From assembly GCA_050084515.1 (NCBI GenBank), contig CM114275.1:2294001-2358000 (forward strand): DNA of 64,000 nucleotides. Direction: 5' to 3'. A model generated the notes under the pieces. That model ran no database searches and was not told the origin of the DNA. It was given only the letters and a program-made list of their open reading frames with translations. Below are positions 27,870 through 38,168 of this stretch, piece after piece; position 1 is the first letter of the stretch; each line of letters begins with the position of its first letter. The position numbers were made by a program, and so were the translations under genes. The DNA is from Blasia pusilla. Lineage: Eukaryota; Marchantiophyta; Marchantiopsida; Blasiales.

Positions 27870-28844
27870 TGTCGCGACCCTTATGACCAAACGAGTGCCA
27901 TAGCGGAACATCAGAACATTAGCGGGCTCACGCTAAGATGGTTTGCACGTTGGAGTGGTCTCGAAGAAGAGACAAGAGACGGGATGCAAGGGAGGCTTCA
28001 CGTTTCAAATGTTATGGTCGCGACTGAGAAACCTAGACCAAACGCGGAACAAGACTTGAAAGGAGTTGAGTCTAGAAAGTGGGTTGCCAAAGGAAGAATC
28101 CATTTGGGACGCCACTAGCGTTTGAGAGTTTCTGACTATATTTATAGCCATAACTTTTAGCGCCAAGATGCATTTGGATCAAATAAGGTGCGTTGGAAGA
28201 CTTATGGAAAGACGGTTCAAATTCACTAAAGATCTCTGCAAACGCATAAGCAACGGCTGAGAAACAACCCGGAAACGATTGTAAGTAGAGTCGGGTTGAG
28301 GGGCCACAATGAAGGGCCCGACCCTCCTTTTCAAAGGGGGGTTATTGGAGAACCAGGAAGTACTAGTAAGGGGAAGGTCTCAAGAGTGCTTGGAGCTCGA
28401 AACCCACTTTGGGCCACAGGCGGCTCAAGGGCATGGAACGGATCGAGAGTTTGGGGTTGGGTTGGAAAACCTGAACCAAGTCTATGGAGGAAATTTTAGA
28501 CATCCCTTGACTCAATTACTTGGGTCTTGGTTTGGAACTCACATGAGGTCCATTGAACAGTTGGGATCCCTGGCCGCGCAAGTGCCGTTTTAGGTTCCTG
28601 GACTAATCAGGAAGTCTGTTCCAAGTCGTGAAGGACTTGCCATGTTTTGGAAACTAGGAAGTAAGGAAGGTTGAGCTTGATGAGACGTCGAGTTGAGAAC
28701 TAAGTGGGTTGGAACGCTGGTTGGCCCAGACCTAACTAACGAGAGTGCGTGTTTGGGTGCAGATCGGCGATGAGATCGTGTCCTATTGAACGTATGCTTC
28801 CGCCACAATAAAGATTGACGTTCAAGGAGAGTAGGGGCGCGACA
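27870..28844 (+). repeat. Chromovirus 3' LTR
   Basis: 975 bp, from TGTCGCGACC to GGCGCGACA, matching the 5' LTR almost throughout. It lacks about 20 bp present in the 5' LTR near 22160 ('ttggatttcagcccgc'). Confidence 0.95.
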
Positions 28845-29004
28845 GTTGCCCTTAGATCCAAAGGCCAATGAGGAGGCTCTATATGGCCAAGATATTCATG
28901 AGGAGAGTACATGTGTATTGGCATCATTGCGAGCAAAGTAGGTGCTAGAGAGCGGGATCGGATCCTATAGTAAGCCAGATATTCCGATGGGAGGAGACGT
29001 ATTT
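28845..29004 (+). pseudogene. MTase-Ty3 copy A, segment between RNase H and integrase
   Basis: The DNA matches copy C at about 62433-62600 ('ccttagatcca', 'gctagagagcgggatcggatcctata'). It resumes copy A after the chromovirus and stops where the inverted-repeat element begins. Confidence 0.7.
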
Positions 29005-31127
29005 GTTACAAGTTTGCACAAAAAATAGATAAGTTTGTCCATGGGACGTACATGTCGCTCAGTACTCGTGGCCTACATTAAAGCCCGCCCATGAGCCCGC
29101 CAAGCCCATCGTGCAAACTTGGGTTGGACAAGCCCACATCCATTTTATGGCCCGCGCATAGCCAGAGATAAGCTCATAGGGAGGCTAGACCTCTATTGGG
29201 CGGGCTCAATCCTATGCAAGGCCTGCATGGCGGGTTGAGTGCCCGTAGGGTGGATTGAAGTTCCAAACATGCAGGGCCTTAAGCCCAATGTGGAGGCCTT
29301 AAGCCCATTGTCGTGTTGAGAGCTTTTCTTCGAGTAAGGGTGCATCTTCTTGTTGCGGTGCACATGGTTTATGCAAGATGAACTCTCTAAGAAGTTCTTC
29401 TTTTTTCAGTACATTATTATTATTTTTTAGCTCTTCATTCTCTCAAAACAAGAATCACGAATGGTAGTGTCGAGGCGATCACTTCTTCATAATATTGAAC
29501 CTCAAAATTCTTAACTATGAAGTCCTAGTAAACTATTTTACGCTTGTACACAAGAATGGTAGAACTTGTGTTAAACCCTACTTCAGCAAGCCTATTAACA
29601 TCCATGAATCGCTATATAAGGACATACAAAGTAAAATCTTATGTCCTTCCGTATGTGACGATAGGGAGAATCACCAGAGTTGGAGATAGCATGACCTGGT
29701 TCATCAATGCCTCCCCAAAGTGGTAAGTTAGATAACGAGTAAACTAGTGCCTATCTACAAAGAGAACCCTCACGTGATACGGGTTGAGGAAAGGAAAATC
29801 AGGTACGACTCGTGCTCCATCCCTATCCATAGTTGACAAACATCCTCTATTCTCCTCAAGAATGGTTTTTGGGGGAGTTTCTCCCAAGAAGGGTAATCCA
29901 TTCTCATTGGAAAAATAACAAATTGCAAAACCATCCACTATCCTTAGTATGATCAAACTTCTGTAAGACGATACGTCTCCCCAAATGACCATCTCATATC
30001 AAAATCTTGAAACCCGCGAAGAATAGAACTCAACCAAGTCACTCTCCCAAGAGGGGTAATCCACTCTCATTGGAAGAGCAAGAAAGCCAATTCCATCCAC
30101 TCAAGAGCAACAAGAAAGACTCAAGAAATGAAGTAGAAGGTGATGAATCCTTGAAAGTCCCTCGTTTTTATATACTCTCAAGGGATCCACAAGAATACAA
30201 AATAGGGCTAATCTTATCTTGTGCCACATGGCTTCCTCTCAAGACTTAGCCAATGCCATTTTGACACAAGTAGATTATATGTTATCTTCTCCAAAACATT
30301 CTCATCAATTCACTTCATATCCTCCAAACTACCCAACTTCCCTAGCCACCGACCAATACTACTTTTTCTTTTCTTTTATTAATAAACCAACCCCACTATT
30401 TTACTTTGATACTCCCATGTCTTCTTTATTACCTCTTGTCCTAAAGTTGGGCCCATACAAATGAGCCACCCTAAAGAGGTTTAAACATAAAAAATCTCAT
30501 TTTTCTTAGCTAATTTACTTAATACCTATAAAACTCTCTCTAACACTTAATGAGAGAGAGTTTACATAGTGGATGATTTTATCATACGACATTTTTGAAT
30601 GCGATCTCAACTGCGGGCCTTGAGCTTGTCCAATCAAAACCCATCCCGCCCTACAAGCCTTCCTCCAAAGTTGCATGTGGACAAAGTCTGTCTCCTTGGA
30701 CTTATCCATGTGGACCGTACCTTCCCCTTCTTTCTCAATCTCCCTACTTGCCTTCATGTTCCATTCTTTTCCGTTTCTTCCTCCCTCCATCTCTACTCTC
30801 TCCCCCCTTATTGCCCCATTTTCCCTTGCAATCTCTTCCATTATAAACTATAAGTGTGGGCCCCATCTCTTGCAATCCATGTCCATGGATATATCTAGAC
30901 TTTCATGTACATGTTTTTCCAAGGAATGAACTTGTCCATTTCTATGCAATCATGCATGCCTCAAGCTACGCGGGGGCCATAAAATGGATGTTGGCTCGAC
31001 AAGCTTGACTCTACGCCACGGGCTCAAGGGATCAAGAGCAAGCTCAGATGGAGGCCACAGGTACCGGGGCCCTCACGGACATGTTTGTCCCTAGGATGAA
31101 CATAAGTCCTCGGACTTTGTCCGTATG
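29005..31127. mobile_element. Inverted-repeat-ended non-autonomous element inserted in copy A
   Basis: Copy A sequence is interrupted between 'atttgttacaa' and 'gaggatggtgg', which are contiguous in copy C (about 62590-62610). The left end ('agtttgcacaaaaaatagat..gtttgtccatggg') and the right end ('ggactttgtccgtatgaaaccct') are imperfect inverted repeats of each other. They resemble the ends of the elements at 43590-44505 and 44890-45246. The interior begins with GGGC/GCCC-rich sequence and holds the dispersed repeat copy 2 and another end fragment (30671-30760). It encodes no transposase. Class unknown; a DNA transposon derivative is the best guess. Confidence 0.6.
29575..30100. repeat. Dispersed repeat, copy 2
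   Basis: This matches 12885-13430 in the same orientation. It lies wholly inside the inverted-repeat-ended element, so either it was inserted there or the element captured it. The internal doubled phrase around 'cccaagaggggtaatccact' is present here too (about 29884 and 30047). Confidence 0.7.
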
Positions 31128-31990
31128 AAACCCTCGAGGATGGTGGAGTACTCATTGTGCCTCATCCGTCGAGAGAGCACGTTTGATGTTGTATGCCCAC
31201 AAGTAGTTGGATCACTTTGGAGTGAAGCGGACATACAACTTGCTCTAGTATAATATTGGGGAAGGCATGCAGACTCATGTTCAACAATTTGTTGCCCGAT
31301 GCATGATCTATGATCGAGTCTAGGCATTATTCAATGCACCGACTCCACTATTGCATCCACTATCAATCATAGGTTTAGGTTGTAGAAGCAACTTGGATTT
31401 TTCCACAATTGATTTATGTTGGTGATGGTCAAGCACTTCTCAAAGTGGATAGAGTTTGTTGCATTGCCTAAAAAGCAAGTGAGGAAGTAACACATGCCTT
31501 CCTAGATCGAGTGTTGAGTCGAGTATGGCCCACGGTTGAGGTATTGAAAGACAAGGAGACCGAGTTAAGCGAGGAGTTTAAGGCCTTGTGTGATCACGCA
31601 CTCATTGACCACCGCACTACTTCGTGAGATCATGTTGAGGTGGATGGATTCATAGAGAGAGTTGTGCAAAAGGTGAAGAGAGGTTTATGCAAGTATGGCT
31701 TGCAGAAAGGTCATCTAGGAGATTGGGACCTCCGCTTACGGTGGCTGGCGATGGGAGATAATTTTAGCAAGTAGACATTCTTAACGTCTTTCTCACCATA
31801 CTTATTGCTTTATGGTCGAGAGTCTGATTTACTTGCGGCCATATGCCGTGAAGTTGGTGAGGTGTTGAATCTTGATGATCCTAATGTATAAATGCGAGTA
31901 TGTTCTTAGAGAGCTGTGTTGTTTTGGAGAGTTATGCCTATGGCCTTTGAGAACTTGACGATTTTATAGCATTCGGATCCTTTGAGGTAT
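31128..31990 (+). pseudogene. MTase-Ty3 copy A, integrase remnant
   Basis: The DNA aligns with copy C 62605-63475. The HHCC region around 31190-31320 ('cacaagtagttggatcactttggagtgaag') is followed by the core and by the conserved block encoding KRGL(C/R)KYGLQ(K/R)(G/A)HLGDWDL near 31676. Many stops and indels are present. No frame is longer than about 80 codons. Confidence 0.75.
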
Positions 31991-32159
31991 GCAACTATTC
32001 AGGGAGGTAGTTATAGATTGATGATTCAGAGGTTTCATCTTGAGAGTGCATGATGTGTTCTCATCATGCACTCTCCTTGTCCAAAGGACCATGTGTGTTA
32101 GTGTGCGTCATGTCACCTTCCTTACATTGATGGTACGGTTGATTTGAGCTTAGTAGTAG

Positions 32160-32340
32160 TTCCTACAAGCTTGCATTGTATGTAGTATGGATCTGCCCAA
32201 GGTGCAGCCCCTATGCTAGTCTATGATGGATGTTTGAAAGGATGACAAATGGCATGTTTCACGTCACCTCTCACTAGGGTTCCTTGGAAGCGATGGATGT
32301 ACCCTGTATCTACTTATGCATAGAGTAGAGACTAGATAGA
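32160..32340 (+). pseudogene. MTase-Ty3 copy A, PHD-finger remnant
   Basis: A decayed version of the C-terminal PHD finger: PMLVYDGCLKG, then a stop, then QMACFTSPLTRVPWKRWMYP. This copy is useful because it extends past the conserved LTRVP into W-x-Y-P, where PHD fingers normally have W-x-C-P-x-C. The last pair of zinc ligands may have been lost by mutation. Confidence 0.7.
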
Positions 32341-32638
32341 TCATAAATATAGACTTATGTCCGTAACATGGATAAGAAGAAGGTGACTAATGATGGGGCC
32401 ATATAAGCACCCGACCTTTTTTTTCTCTTACCATCTTAAAGATGTGTGTCATGGTAAGTACGGATAGATGACTATCTAGAGTGAGAGGGACCTAACCACC
32501 AACTAGAGGGGAAATTGGAGATATTTTGGTACTTGATTATCTCCATATTTAGATGCCATGAATCGGCATAGTATCGTTCGTGTGTGTATTTGATGACAAC
32601 GATGTATGTTGTGTAGCTATCTGTATGCGCATAAGAAT
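32341..32638 (+). other. MTase-Ty3 copy A, 3' untranslated region
   Basis: This aligns in part with the copy B 3' UTR (34555-34893, - strand), for example 'gatgtatgttgtgtagc' just before the LTR. No coding motif. Confidence 0.6.
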
Positions 32639-32860
32639 TGTTACGTCTTTGAGGATAGATCGATGAGTTTATGGTAGAGCATCTTCAAGGATATTGGAGG
32701 ACAGCCTGAGGAGGTCGAGGGTGACTTGTTGAGGCCTTGGGTAACTTGAGAGAGTAGGTTTCCCCTTCGTTTTGGCTCATTTGGAGCTATAGAGAGAAAC
32801 TTACTATTTTTGGTTAGTTACCATTATGAGTAGAGTTAGCATGATTCGAGACTATGGTTA
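32639..32860 (+). repeat. MTase-Ty3 copy A, start of the 3' LTR
   Basis: It begins TGTTACGTCTTT and matches the first ~215 bp of the copy C LTR at 54605 ('ggtttccccttcgttttggctcatttgg'). The rest of the LTR is missing; a telomere-like run and a chromovirus remnant follow. Confidence 0.75.
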
Positions 32861-32881
32861 GGATTAGGATTAGGATTAGGG
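32858..32881. repeat. Short TTAGGA tandem run
   Basis: Four TTAGGA-like units end in TTAGGG. It is not the plant telomere unit TTTAGGG and is far too short for a telomere. It sits at the junction between the truncated LTR of copy A and a chromovirus remnant. Confidence 0.7.
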
Positions 32882-33378
32882 TTGGTTGTACAGACCCTGT
32901 CGTGCGCCTACTTCTCTTGAATGTCAATCTTTTGTGTTGCGGAAGCGTACATTTAGTAGGACACCCTCTCACTATTGATCTGCATCAAGACACACTCACG
33001 TTAGTATGATTTGGATCAATCAACCTTCCAACCCACCGAGTTCTCAACTTGACTCCTCATCAAGCTCAACCTTCCTTATTCCTAGCTTCCCTACATGGGC
33101 AAATCTTCCGAGACTTGGGTAGAATTTATAGTCAGTCCAGACACCTTAAATGGTGTTCGTTGGCCTAACCGTCCCAATTGTCCACTGGACCTCACATAAG
33201 CCCCAAACTAAGATCCAACTAAATGATTTGCGGGTTGGAATCCAATAGGGACTTGAAAAATCCATTGTATTGGACTTAGTTTGGGTTTCGAATCCCAACT
33301 CCAAAACTGTCGAACTCTCGATGGTTCTTGGACAACTATGCGACTTCCCGACTATTCCCACCGATTGTCGAGGAATAG

Positions 33379-33624
33379 TCAGGATGTCACATAGGCTGTC
33401 ATAAAATCCACCATCAGCATGAATCTCCCCAACTTGTTGAACCGATCAACTATCATAAGTATAGCGTCGTATCCCTCAGACTCGTGACTACTCGTAATAA
33501 AATCCATACTGCACTCTGCGAGGGTCTTAAAAGGATCAAGCAAGCCTTGTTTCTTTTCATAAGAAACTGTGTTTGCTTCGCAAGTCACACATGTCCTTAC
33601 ATATTGAGCAACAACCTCTTTCAT
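33379..33624 (-). pseudogene. Chromovirus integrase fragment
   Basis: The - strand frame reads VAQYVRTCVTCEANTVSYEK, then SMDFITSSHESEGYDAILMI. It is homologous to the chromovirus integrase at 25984-26230 and contains the zinc-binding CxxC and the first catalytic Asp. The remainder of the core is deleted. Confidence 0.8.
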
Positions 33625-33802
33625 GTTGGGCTAGAAGAGCCTATTAGTCACAACAATCAACGTGGATTTGTCCCCTTTATGTCCTGCAAAGGTCTGTCAT
33701 GATCCTACTAACACCTTAGTCTACAACGTGCCTTCGCCCATATAGATCTTGCTGTGCTTAAATCTTAGCAAGCCATGCCTCAAACTTTTGTTGGCCACCT
33801 TC

Positions 33803-34426
33803 TCACCTTTCTTCAACTTCCTTATGTACTCCCTCGCTTGGGTGTCCTTCATGTATCCTTCTCTCCAGATCTGTTTCCTTAGGGAACATTGCTCTCAAGA
33901 CTTGTGTTGTCAATGGCATGTACTCATCCCTACGACTCAATGAATTTGAAATGAAATTATCCTTCCTTGGCTTGTGGACTAGTTCCATATTCATCAACGT
34001 TAACGTATCATCCCATTGAAGTTGTTTCGATGTCACTCGATCTTGGGTCTCAAAATACTTGAGTGATATATTATCCGTGAACACTCGAGTCCTGTGAAAT
34101 CGCAAATAGTGACGCCACTTCCTCAAGCAATGGACCATCTTTTTTATGAGTGGCCATCTCCATTTGGTGTCACTAAGTTTCTTGTTCTCGTATGCTATAG
34201 GTCTTCCTTCATGCACCAACATTCTTGCAATCTTGACATCACTAGCATCTATATGCACCTTGAACGGTTTATCAAACTCTGGCAGTTTTAGTATTGGCTC
34301 CTGCGATAGGATCTCCTTCACTTGGTTGAATGCCTCATTCACTTCTTGGGTCCAAGTCGTGTTAGAAACATTTGCGGTCCAATTTGTGAGAGGTCTCTCT
34401 ATTCCCGAAAAAAAACTGAAGTGCAC
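33803..34426 (-). pseudogene. Chromovirus RNase H fragment
   Basis: A 207-codon frame homologous to 25168-25770: RPLTNWTANVSNTTWTQEVN, FKVHIDASDVKIARMLVHEG, FTDNISLKYFETQDRVTSKQ. Compared with the full element it lacks a few residues around the KK-FFAVVH block, consistent with a small deletion. Confidence 0.85.
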
Positions 34427-34470
34427 GGATGAACCTCCTCATTCCCTTCATTGTAGAAGATGTTTTCGGT

Positions 34471-34554
34471 CATCCTCGACCTACTGAACCTGTCCTACAC
34501 TACTTGTGAAGGCGCTCTACTAGATCTCACCAATCTATCCTAAAAGACGTGAGA
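34471..34554 (-). repeat. MTase-Ty3 copy B, truncated 3' LTR
   Basis: On the - strand this reads TCACGTCTTTTAGGATAG from about 34553 and ends in 'gtcgaggatgacc', matching the first ~85 bp of the LTR of copy C. The chromovirus remnant begins immediately after it. Confidence 0.75.
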
Positions 34555-34893
34555 GTTTTCCTGCGCATACACATCGCTACACAACATACATCACTATCAC
34601 CAAACAGACATACAAACACGCACAATCCCATGCTAACTAATGGCATCCAAACAACGAGACAAGAAGTGCCAAAAAATCTCCAATCGCCTCCCTGGCTGGT
34701 GGTTAGGTCCCTCTAACTCAAGATAGCCATCTATCCCTACCTACCATGACATACATCTCTCGGACGCTAAGAGCAAGAAGGCCGGATGCTCATGTGGCCC
34801 CATCGTTAGTCGCCTTTTTGTCATCCATGTCACAACACAAGTCGGAATGTAGAACTACCTACTCTATGTACATCTGGGACACATCCATCATCC
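34555..34893 (-). other. MTase-Ty3 copy B, 3' untranslated region
   Basis: About 340 bp between the stop after the PHD finger and the 3' LTR. It is partly alignable to copy A 32341-32638. No frame and no clear polypurine tract were recognised. Confidence 0.6.
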
Positions 34894-35196
34894 CTAAGGA
34901 ACCCTAGTGAGAGGTGGTGTCAAACATGCCATATGCCATCCTCTCGAACCCCCATCACAGACTAGCATAGTGGTTGCACCACAAGCCGAACCACACAACA
35001 TACACCGCAAGCTTGCATGAACTACCGCTAAGCTTGGATCAACTGTACCGTCAATGTTCAAAAGATGAAAAGGAGCACAATTACGCACATGGTCCTTCCA
35101 AACCATACCATCGCGTCCCTCCAATAAGAGAACACCGGATGGCATAACCTCACGCACTCTCCAAATGGTGCATCCTGCAGTCACATCCAATGTCAT
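34894..35196 (-). pseudogene. MTase-Ty3 copy B, integrase C-terminal tail and PHD finger
   Basis: A 100-codon frame. Residues 1-45 (GCTIWRVREVMPSGVLLLEG, WKDHVRNCAPFHLLNID) form the end of the integrase C-terminal module. Residues 62-100 are a PHD finger: CMLC, an 11-residue loop, then VCDGGSRGWHMACLTPPL. The fourth zinc ligand is Gly here (CDGG), but Cys in copy C (CDGC). The frame stops right after LTRVP at a TAG where copy A has a Trp codon. PHD fingers read histone H3 tails; I infer that this one could guide integration, by analogy with chromodomains in chromoviruses. Confidence 0.85.
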
Positions 35197-36442
35197 GGGT
35201 GCCGTTTGCTACAAGTAGACATAGTCTTCTTGATGAAACCTCCGGATAGTAGGTCAATAACCACCCCCCCCGAATAGTCGCATACCTCAACGTATCCCGA
35301 TGTTGCGCAATCGCCGAGTTCTCAAACGCCATGGGCATTACTCTCCGAAAAAACTCAGCCCTCTAAGAGCATGCTCGCATACATACATCAGGGTCATCAA
35401 GGTTCGACACCTCACCAACATCTTGACGAATGGCCGTAGGTAAATCTGGATCTCGTCCATAAAGCAACCATTACGGTGAGAAAGACGCTAAGGATGCATG
35501 CCTGCTGAATCTGTATCCCATCGCCAACCACGGAAATTGAAGATCCCAATCTCGTAGGTGACCTCTCTGCAAGCCATACTTGCGTAGTCCTCTTTTCACC
35601 GTGTGCACAACCCGCTCCGCTAGTCCATCCGTCTCAGGATGATCTTGCGAAGTAGTGCGATGGTCGATCATTGCTTGATCACACAAGGCCTGAAACTCCC
35701 CGCGGAACTCTATACCCCGGTCTGTCAACACCTAAGCCAGTGCACCGTAATGACTCAACACTCGATCTAGGAAGGCATACGCTACTCCATCACTCGCTTT
35801 ATCATGAAATGCAACCAACTCTATCCACTTTGAGAAGTACTCGACCATCACCAACACATAACGACTATGGCGCAGCGTCAAAGGCAAAGGTCTTGCAAAA
35901 TCCAAACTTCATCTATAACCTAAACCCATGATCGGAAGTGGATGCAACTATGGAGTCAGAGCATTGAACGACGCTTGAACTCGATCACACACCATGCATC
36001 TGGCAACAAATTGTTGAACGTCAGTCTGCATGCCTCGTCACCAATACTGAATCTGGAGCAAGCTGTACCTCCGCTTCACTCCAAAATGACCCAACTCCTC
36101 ATGGGCATGATGCACCAAAGGTGCTCTCTGCAAAGGATGAGGCACTACACACACTCTACCATCCTCCCACACTCGCAACACATGTGTGCCCTCCCATCGG
36201 AATTGTTTGGCTCGTTGTAGGATCCGATCCCGCTCTCTAGCACCTACTATGCTCGCGAAGCTGCCTGTATGCAAGTACTCCAAGACCACTCCATTGTCGT
36301 GAATGTCTCGGCCACCTGTCGTCTCCTCACCGACCTCTGGATCTAAGGACTCTCCATCAGACCTCGCCATCGAAGTCTCAGCAATCTGGCTCTCCGTAGC
36401 CAACAAGCCCAAATAGGCTGACGCATACCATCCTGGCACCAA
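35197..36442 (-). pseudogene. MTase-Ty3 copy B, integrase
   Basis: The upper frame (36442-36038) contains the zinc-binding start HAHEELGHFGVKRRYSLLQI and stops at TGA where copy C encodes Trp. After the stop the CxxC of the zinc finger and the core follow in broken frames. A clean segment (35731-35471) reads MLTDRGIEFRGEFQALCDQA (second catalytic Asp) and ETDGLAERVVHTVKRGL (catalytic Glu region), then KYGLQRGHLRDWDLQFPWLA. The domain order is normal for Ty3 integrase. Confidence 0.82.
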
Positions 36443-36487
36443 CTCCTCATCACTCTCACCATGTCAATGAGGTGCTCCAGTTGCACC

Positions 36488-37840
36488 TCATTGACTCGAG
36501 CATGGGTTACGGCTCAAACCATATGCATCTTGGTTGAGCGTCCCAAGTCTATGCACCACATGGAAGTCATACTCCTGCAACAAAAGAGCCCACCTCGCAA
36601 GCTTCCCTGTAAGCTTGTCGCACTCCACCAACCACTTAAGTGGCTGATGATCAGTAATGATGGTAAGGGGATTTTTGAATAGATAACATCTGGAATGTGC
36701 GACAACCCACACTGCAGCCAAGCACTCACCCTCATACAAGCTATATTTTGCCTCTACAACATTTTTCGAGCAACTAGCGTAAGCCACCACAAACTCTCTA
36801 CCATCATGGTCATGCTGGGTGAGCATGGCTCCAAGCCCCAACATTCTCCAATCGATATGCAACTGGAAAGGACGTCCCCTGATCGGTCTTCTTAATATGG
36901 GCACGGACGTCAATTTGTCCTTGAGCATCTGAAATGTTCTCTCTTGCTTATCGCCCCAATGCCACTCTTGATCCACCTTGGTTAGCAAGGTTAGCGGCTT
37001 CGCAATCGAACTGAAACCCTTGACGTACCGTCCATAGAAGTTCGCCAATCCCATGAATGCACAAACTCGACTCACATATGTAGGGTGTGGAATGCGTGAA
37101 ATAGCCTCTACCTTTGTGTATTGCACACGAAGGCCCCCTAGGTATATTGTATGATCCAAGTACTCAATCTGGTCGTAGAAGAACTTGCACTTTCCTGGAT
37201 GTAGCTTCAGCCCATGTAAGTGCAATCGTCGAAACACCTCCTCTAGATGTCGCTCATGCTCCTCAACCGTGGCGCTAAAGACTACGATGTCATCAATATA
37301 AGATCTAGCAAAATCCAGACCGGCCAAGATCCTATCCATGACCCTCTGAAACTCAATCGGGGCATTCTTTAACCCGAATGGTAAGAACTGCCTCTGGTAC
37401 AAACAATCCTTCCCGTGAGGATCGATGCCCCAAAATGCCGTCTTCTGCCTGTCCTCCAATTTGATAGGCAGCTAATGGTATCCGACTCGCAAATCCAATG
37501 AACTGAAGACCTTTGCATGCCCAATTGCATCAAAGATCTTCTCAAGGGTGGGCATGGCATACCTATCGGACTTTGTCTGCCGATTGATAGGTCGATAATC
37601 TCCACACATCCGCCTATCCGTCCAATTGCCATGCACATCCTTCTTGGCGGGCATGATAGTGGCAGATACATACTCTCCATGCGACATCTCCACTAGTCCA
37701 GCTCCAACCAAGTCCTGGTTCCTACTCTGAATCAAAGCCCTCTCCATGTCAATGTACCTGTAGGGTCTTTGGAAGATCGGCGTGTCACTCGACAACTCAA
37801 TGCGGATCCGTGGACCCTTCAGCGTACCCAAATCATGCAT
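36488..37840 (-). pseudogene. MTase-Ty3 copy B, reverse transcriptase and RNase H
   Basis: Two collinear frames are separated by a single stop (TAG at 37472-37474; CAG in copy C). The first contains GTLKGPRIRIELSSDTPIFQ, then MPAKKDVHGNWTDRRMCGDY and YAMPTLEKIFDAIGHAKVFS. The second, 323 codons long, contains FLPFGLKNAPIEFQRVMDRI, the catalytic YIDDIVVF, GLANFYGRYVKGFSSIAKPL, then RNase H: FQLHIDWRMLGLGAMLTQHD, EAKYSLYEGECLAAVWVVAH, ITDHQPLKWLVECDKLTGKL. Apart from that nonsense change it looks largely complete, the best-preserved polymerase of the family in this window. The family's RT has the unusual 'GNWTDRRMCGDYR' block in place of 'GSWRMCVDYR'. Confidence 0.92.
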
Positions 37841-38168
37841 ACTAAATGAAAAACAACTCCTATAACTCCTAAGGAACTGGTGTATCCGACGCCGCTCTCC
37901 TCATGCCAACTTAGGGTCCATATTTGGCTCCCAAGTCTCCATCGTGACTACGGTAGGACTCTCCGCTACGGATGTCGGTGGTTGCTATGGTGCAACCCTA
38001 TCTCGGACAATAGAACTCTCATCTCCACGTGTTGTACCCAAAACCACGCTCAATGTTGTGGCTATCATCTCCTGGCGTACCTGCAAAACATCCCAAGAAG
38101 TCCAAGGGTGTCTCTCCCGATCACCCTTGGTGTGTCAATGTCCTCGTGTCTCGCCCCCAACCATTGCC

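Larger units (their letters stand above)
21508..28844 (+). mobile_element. Chromovirus-type Ty3 LTR retrotransposon, complete but inactive
   Basis: The 7.34 kb element has two LTRs (21508-22509 and 27870-28844), a tRNA-Met-type primer-binding site, a polypurine tract and a single gag-pol in the order gag, protease, RT, RNase H, integrase, chromodomain. LTR ends form a short inverted repeat, TGTCGCG...CGCGACA. It is inserted in copy A between RNase H and the integrase-upstream region: 'catggagagtc' lies on one side and 'ccttagatcca' on the other, contiguous in copy C at about 62425-62445. The five bases flanking each side (GTCAG, GTTGC) do not form a clear target duplication. Several stops, frameshifts and active-site changes show it is dead. 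Confidence 0.93.
32898..34470 (-). mobile_element. Chromovirus remnant, deleted, reverse strand
   Basis: The LTR 3' terminus (TGTCGTGCGCC on the + strand, the complement of the chromovirus LTR end) is at 32898. The LTR part extends to about 33370, with internal deletions. It is joined to an integrase piece (33379-33624), then RNase H (33803-34426). Reverse transcriptase, protease, gag and the second LTR are missing. The remnant lies between the truncated 3' LTRs of MTase-Ty3 copies A and B, which face each other. Confidence 0.75.

Noticed and set aside
32858-32881. Telomere or interstitial telomere array
   Set aside because: Only four units, and the unit TTAGGA is not the plant TTTAGGG.
34894-35196. 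Stand-alone host PHD protein
   Set aside because: It continues directly from the integrase C-terminal module in all three copies.
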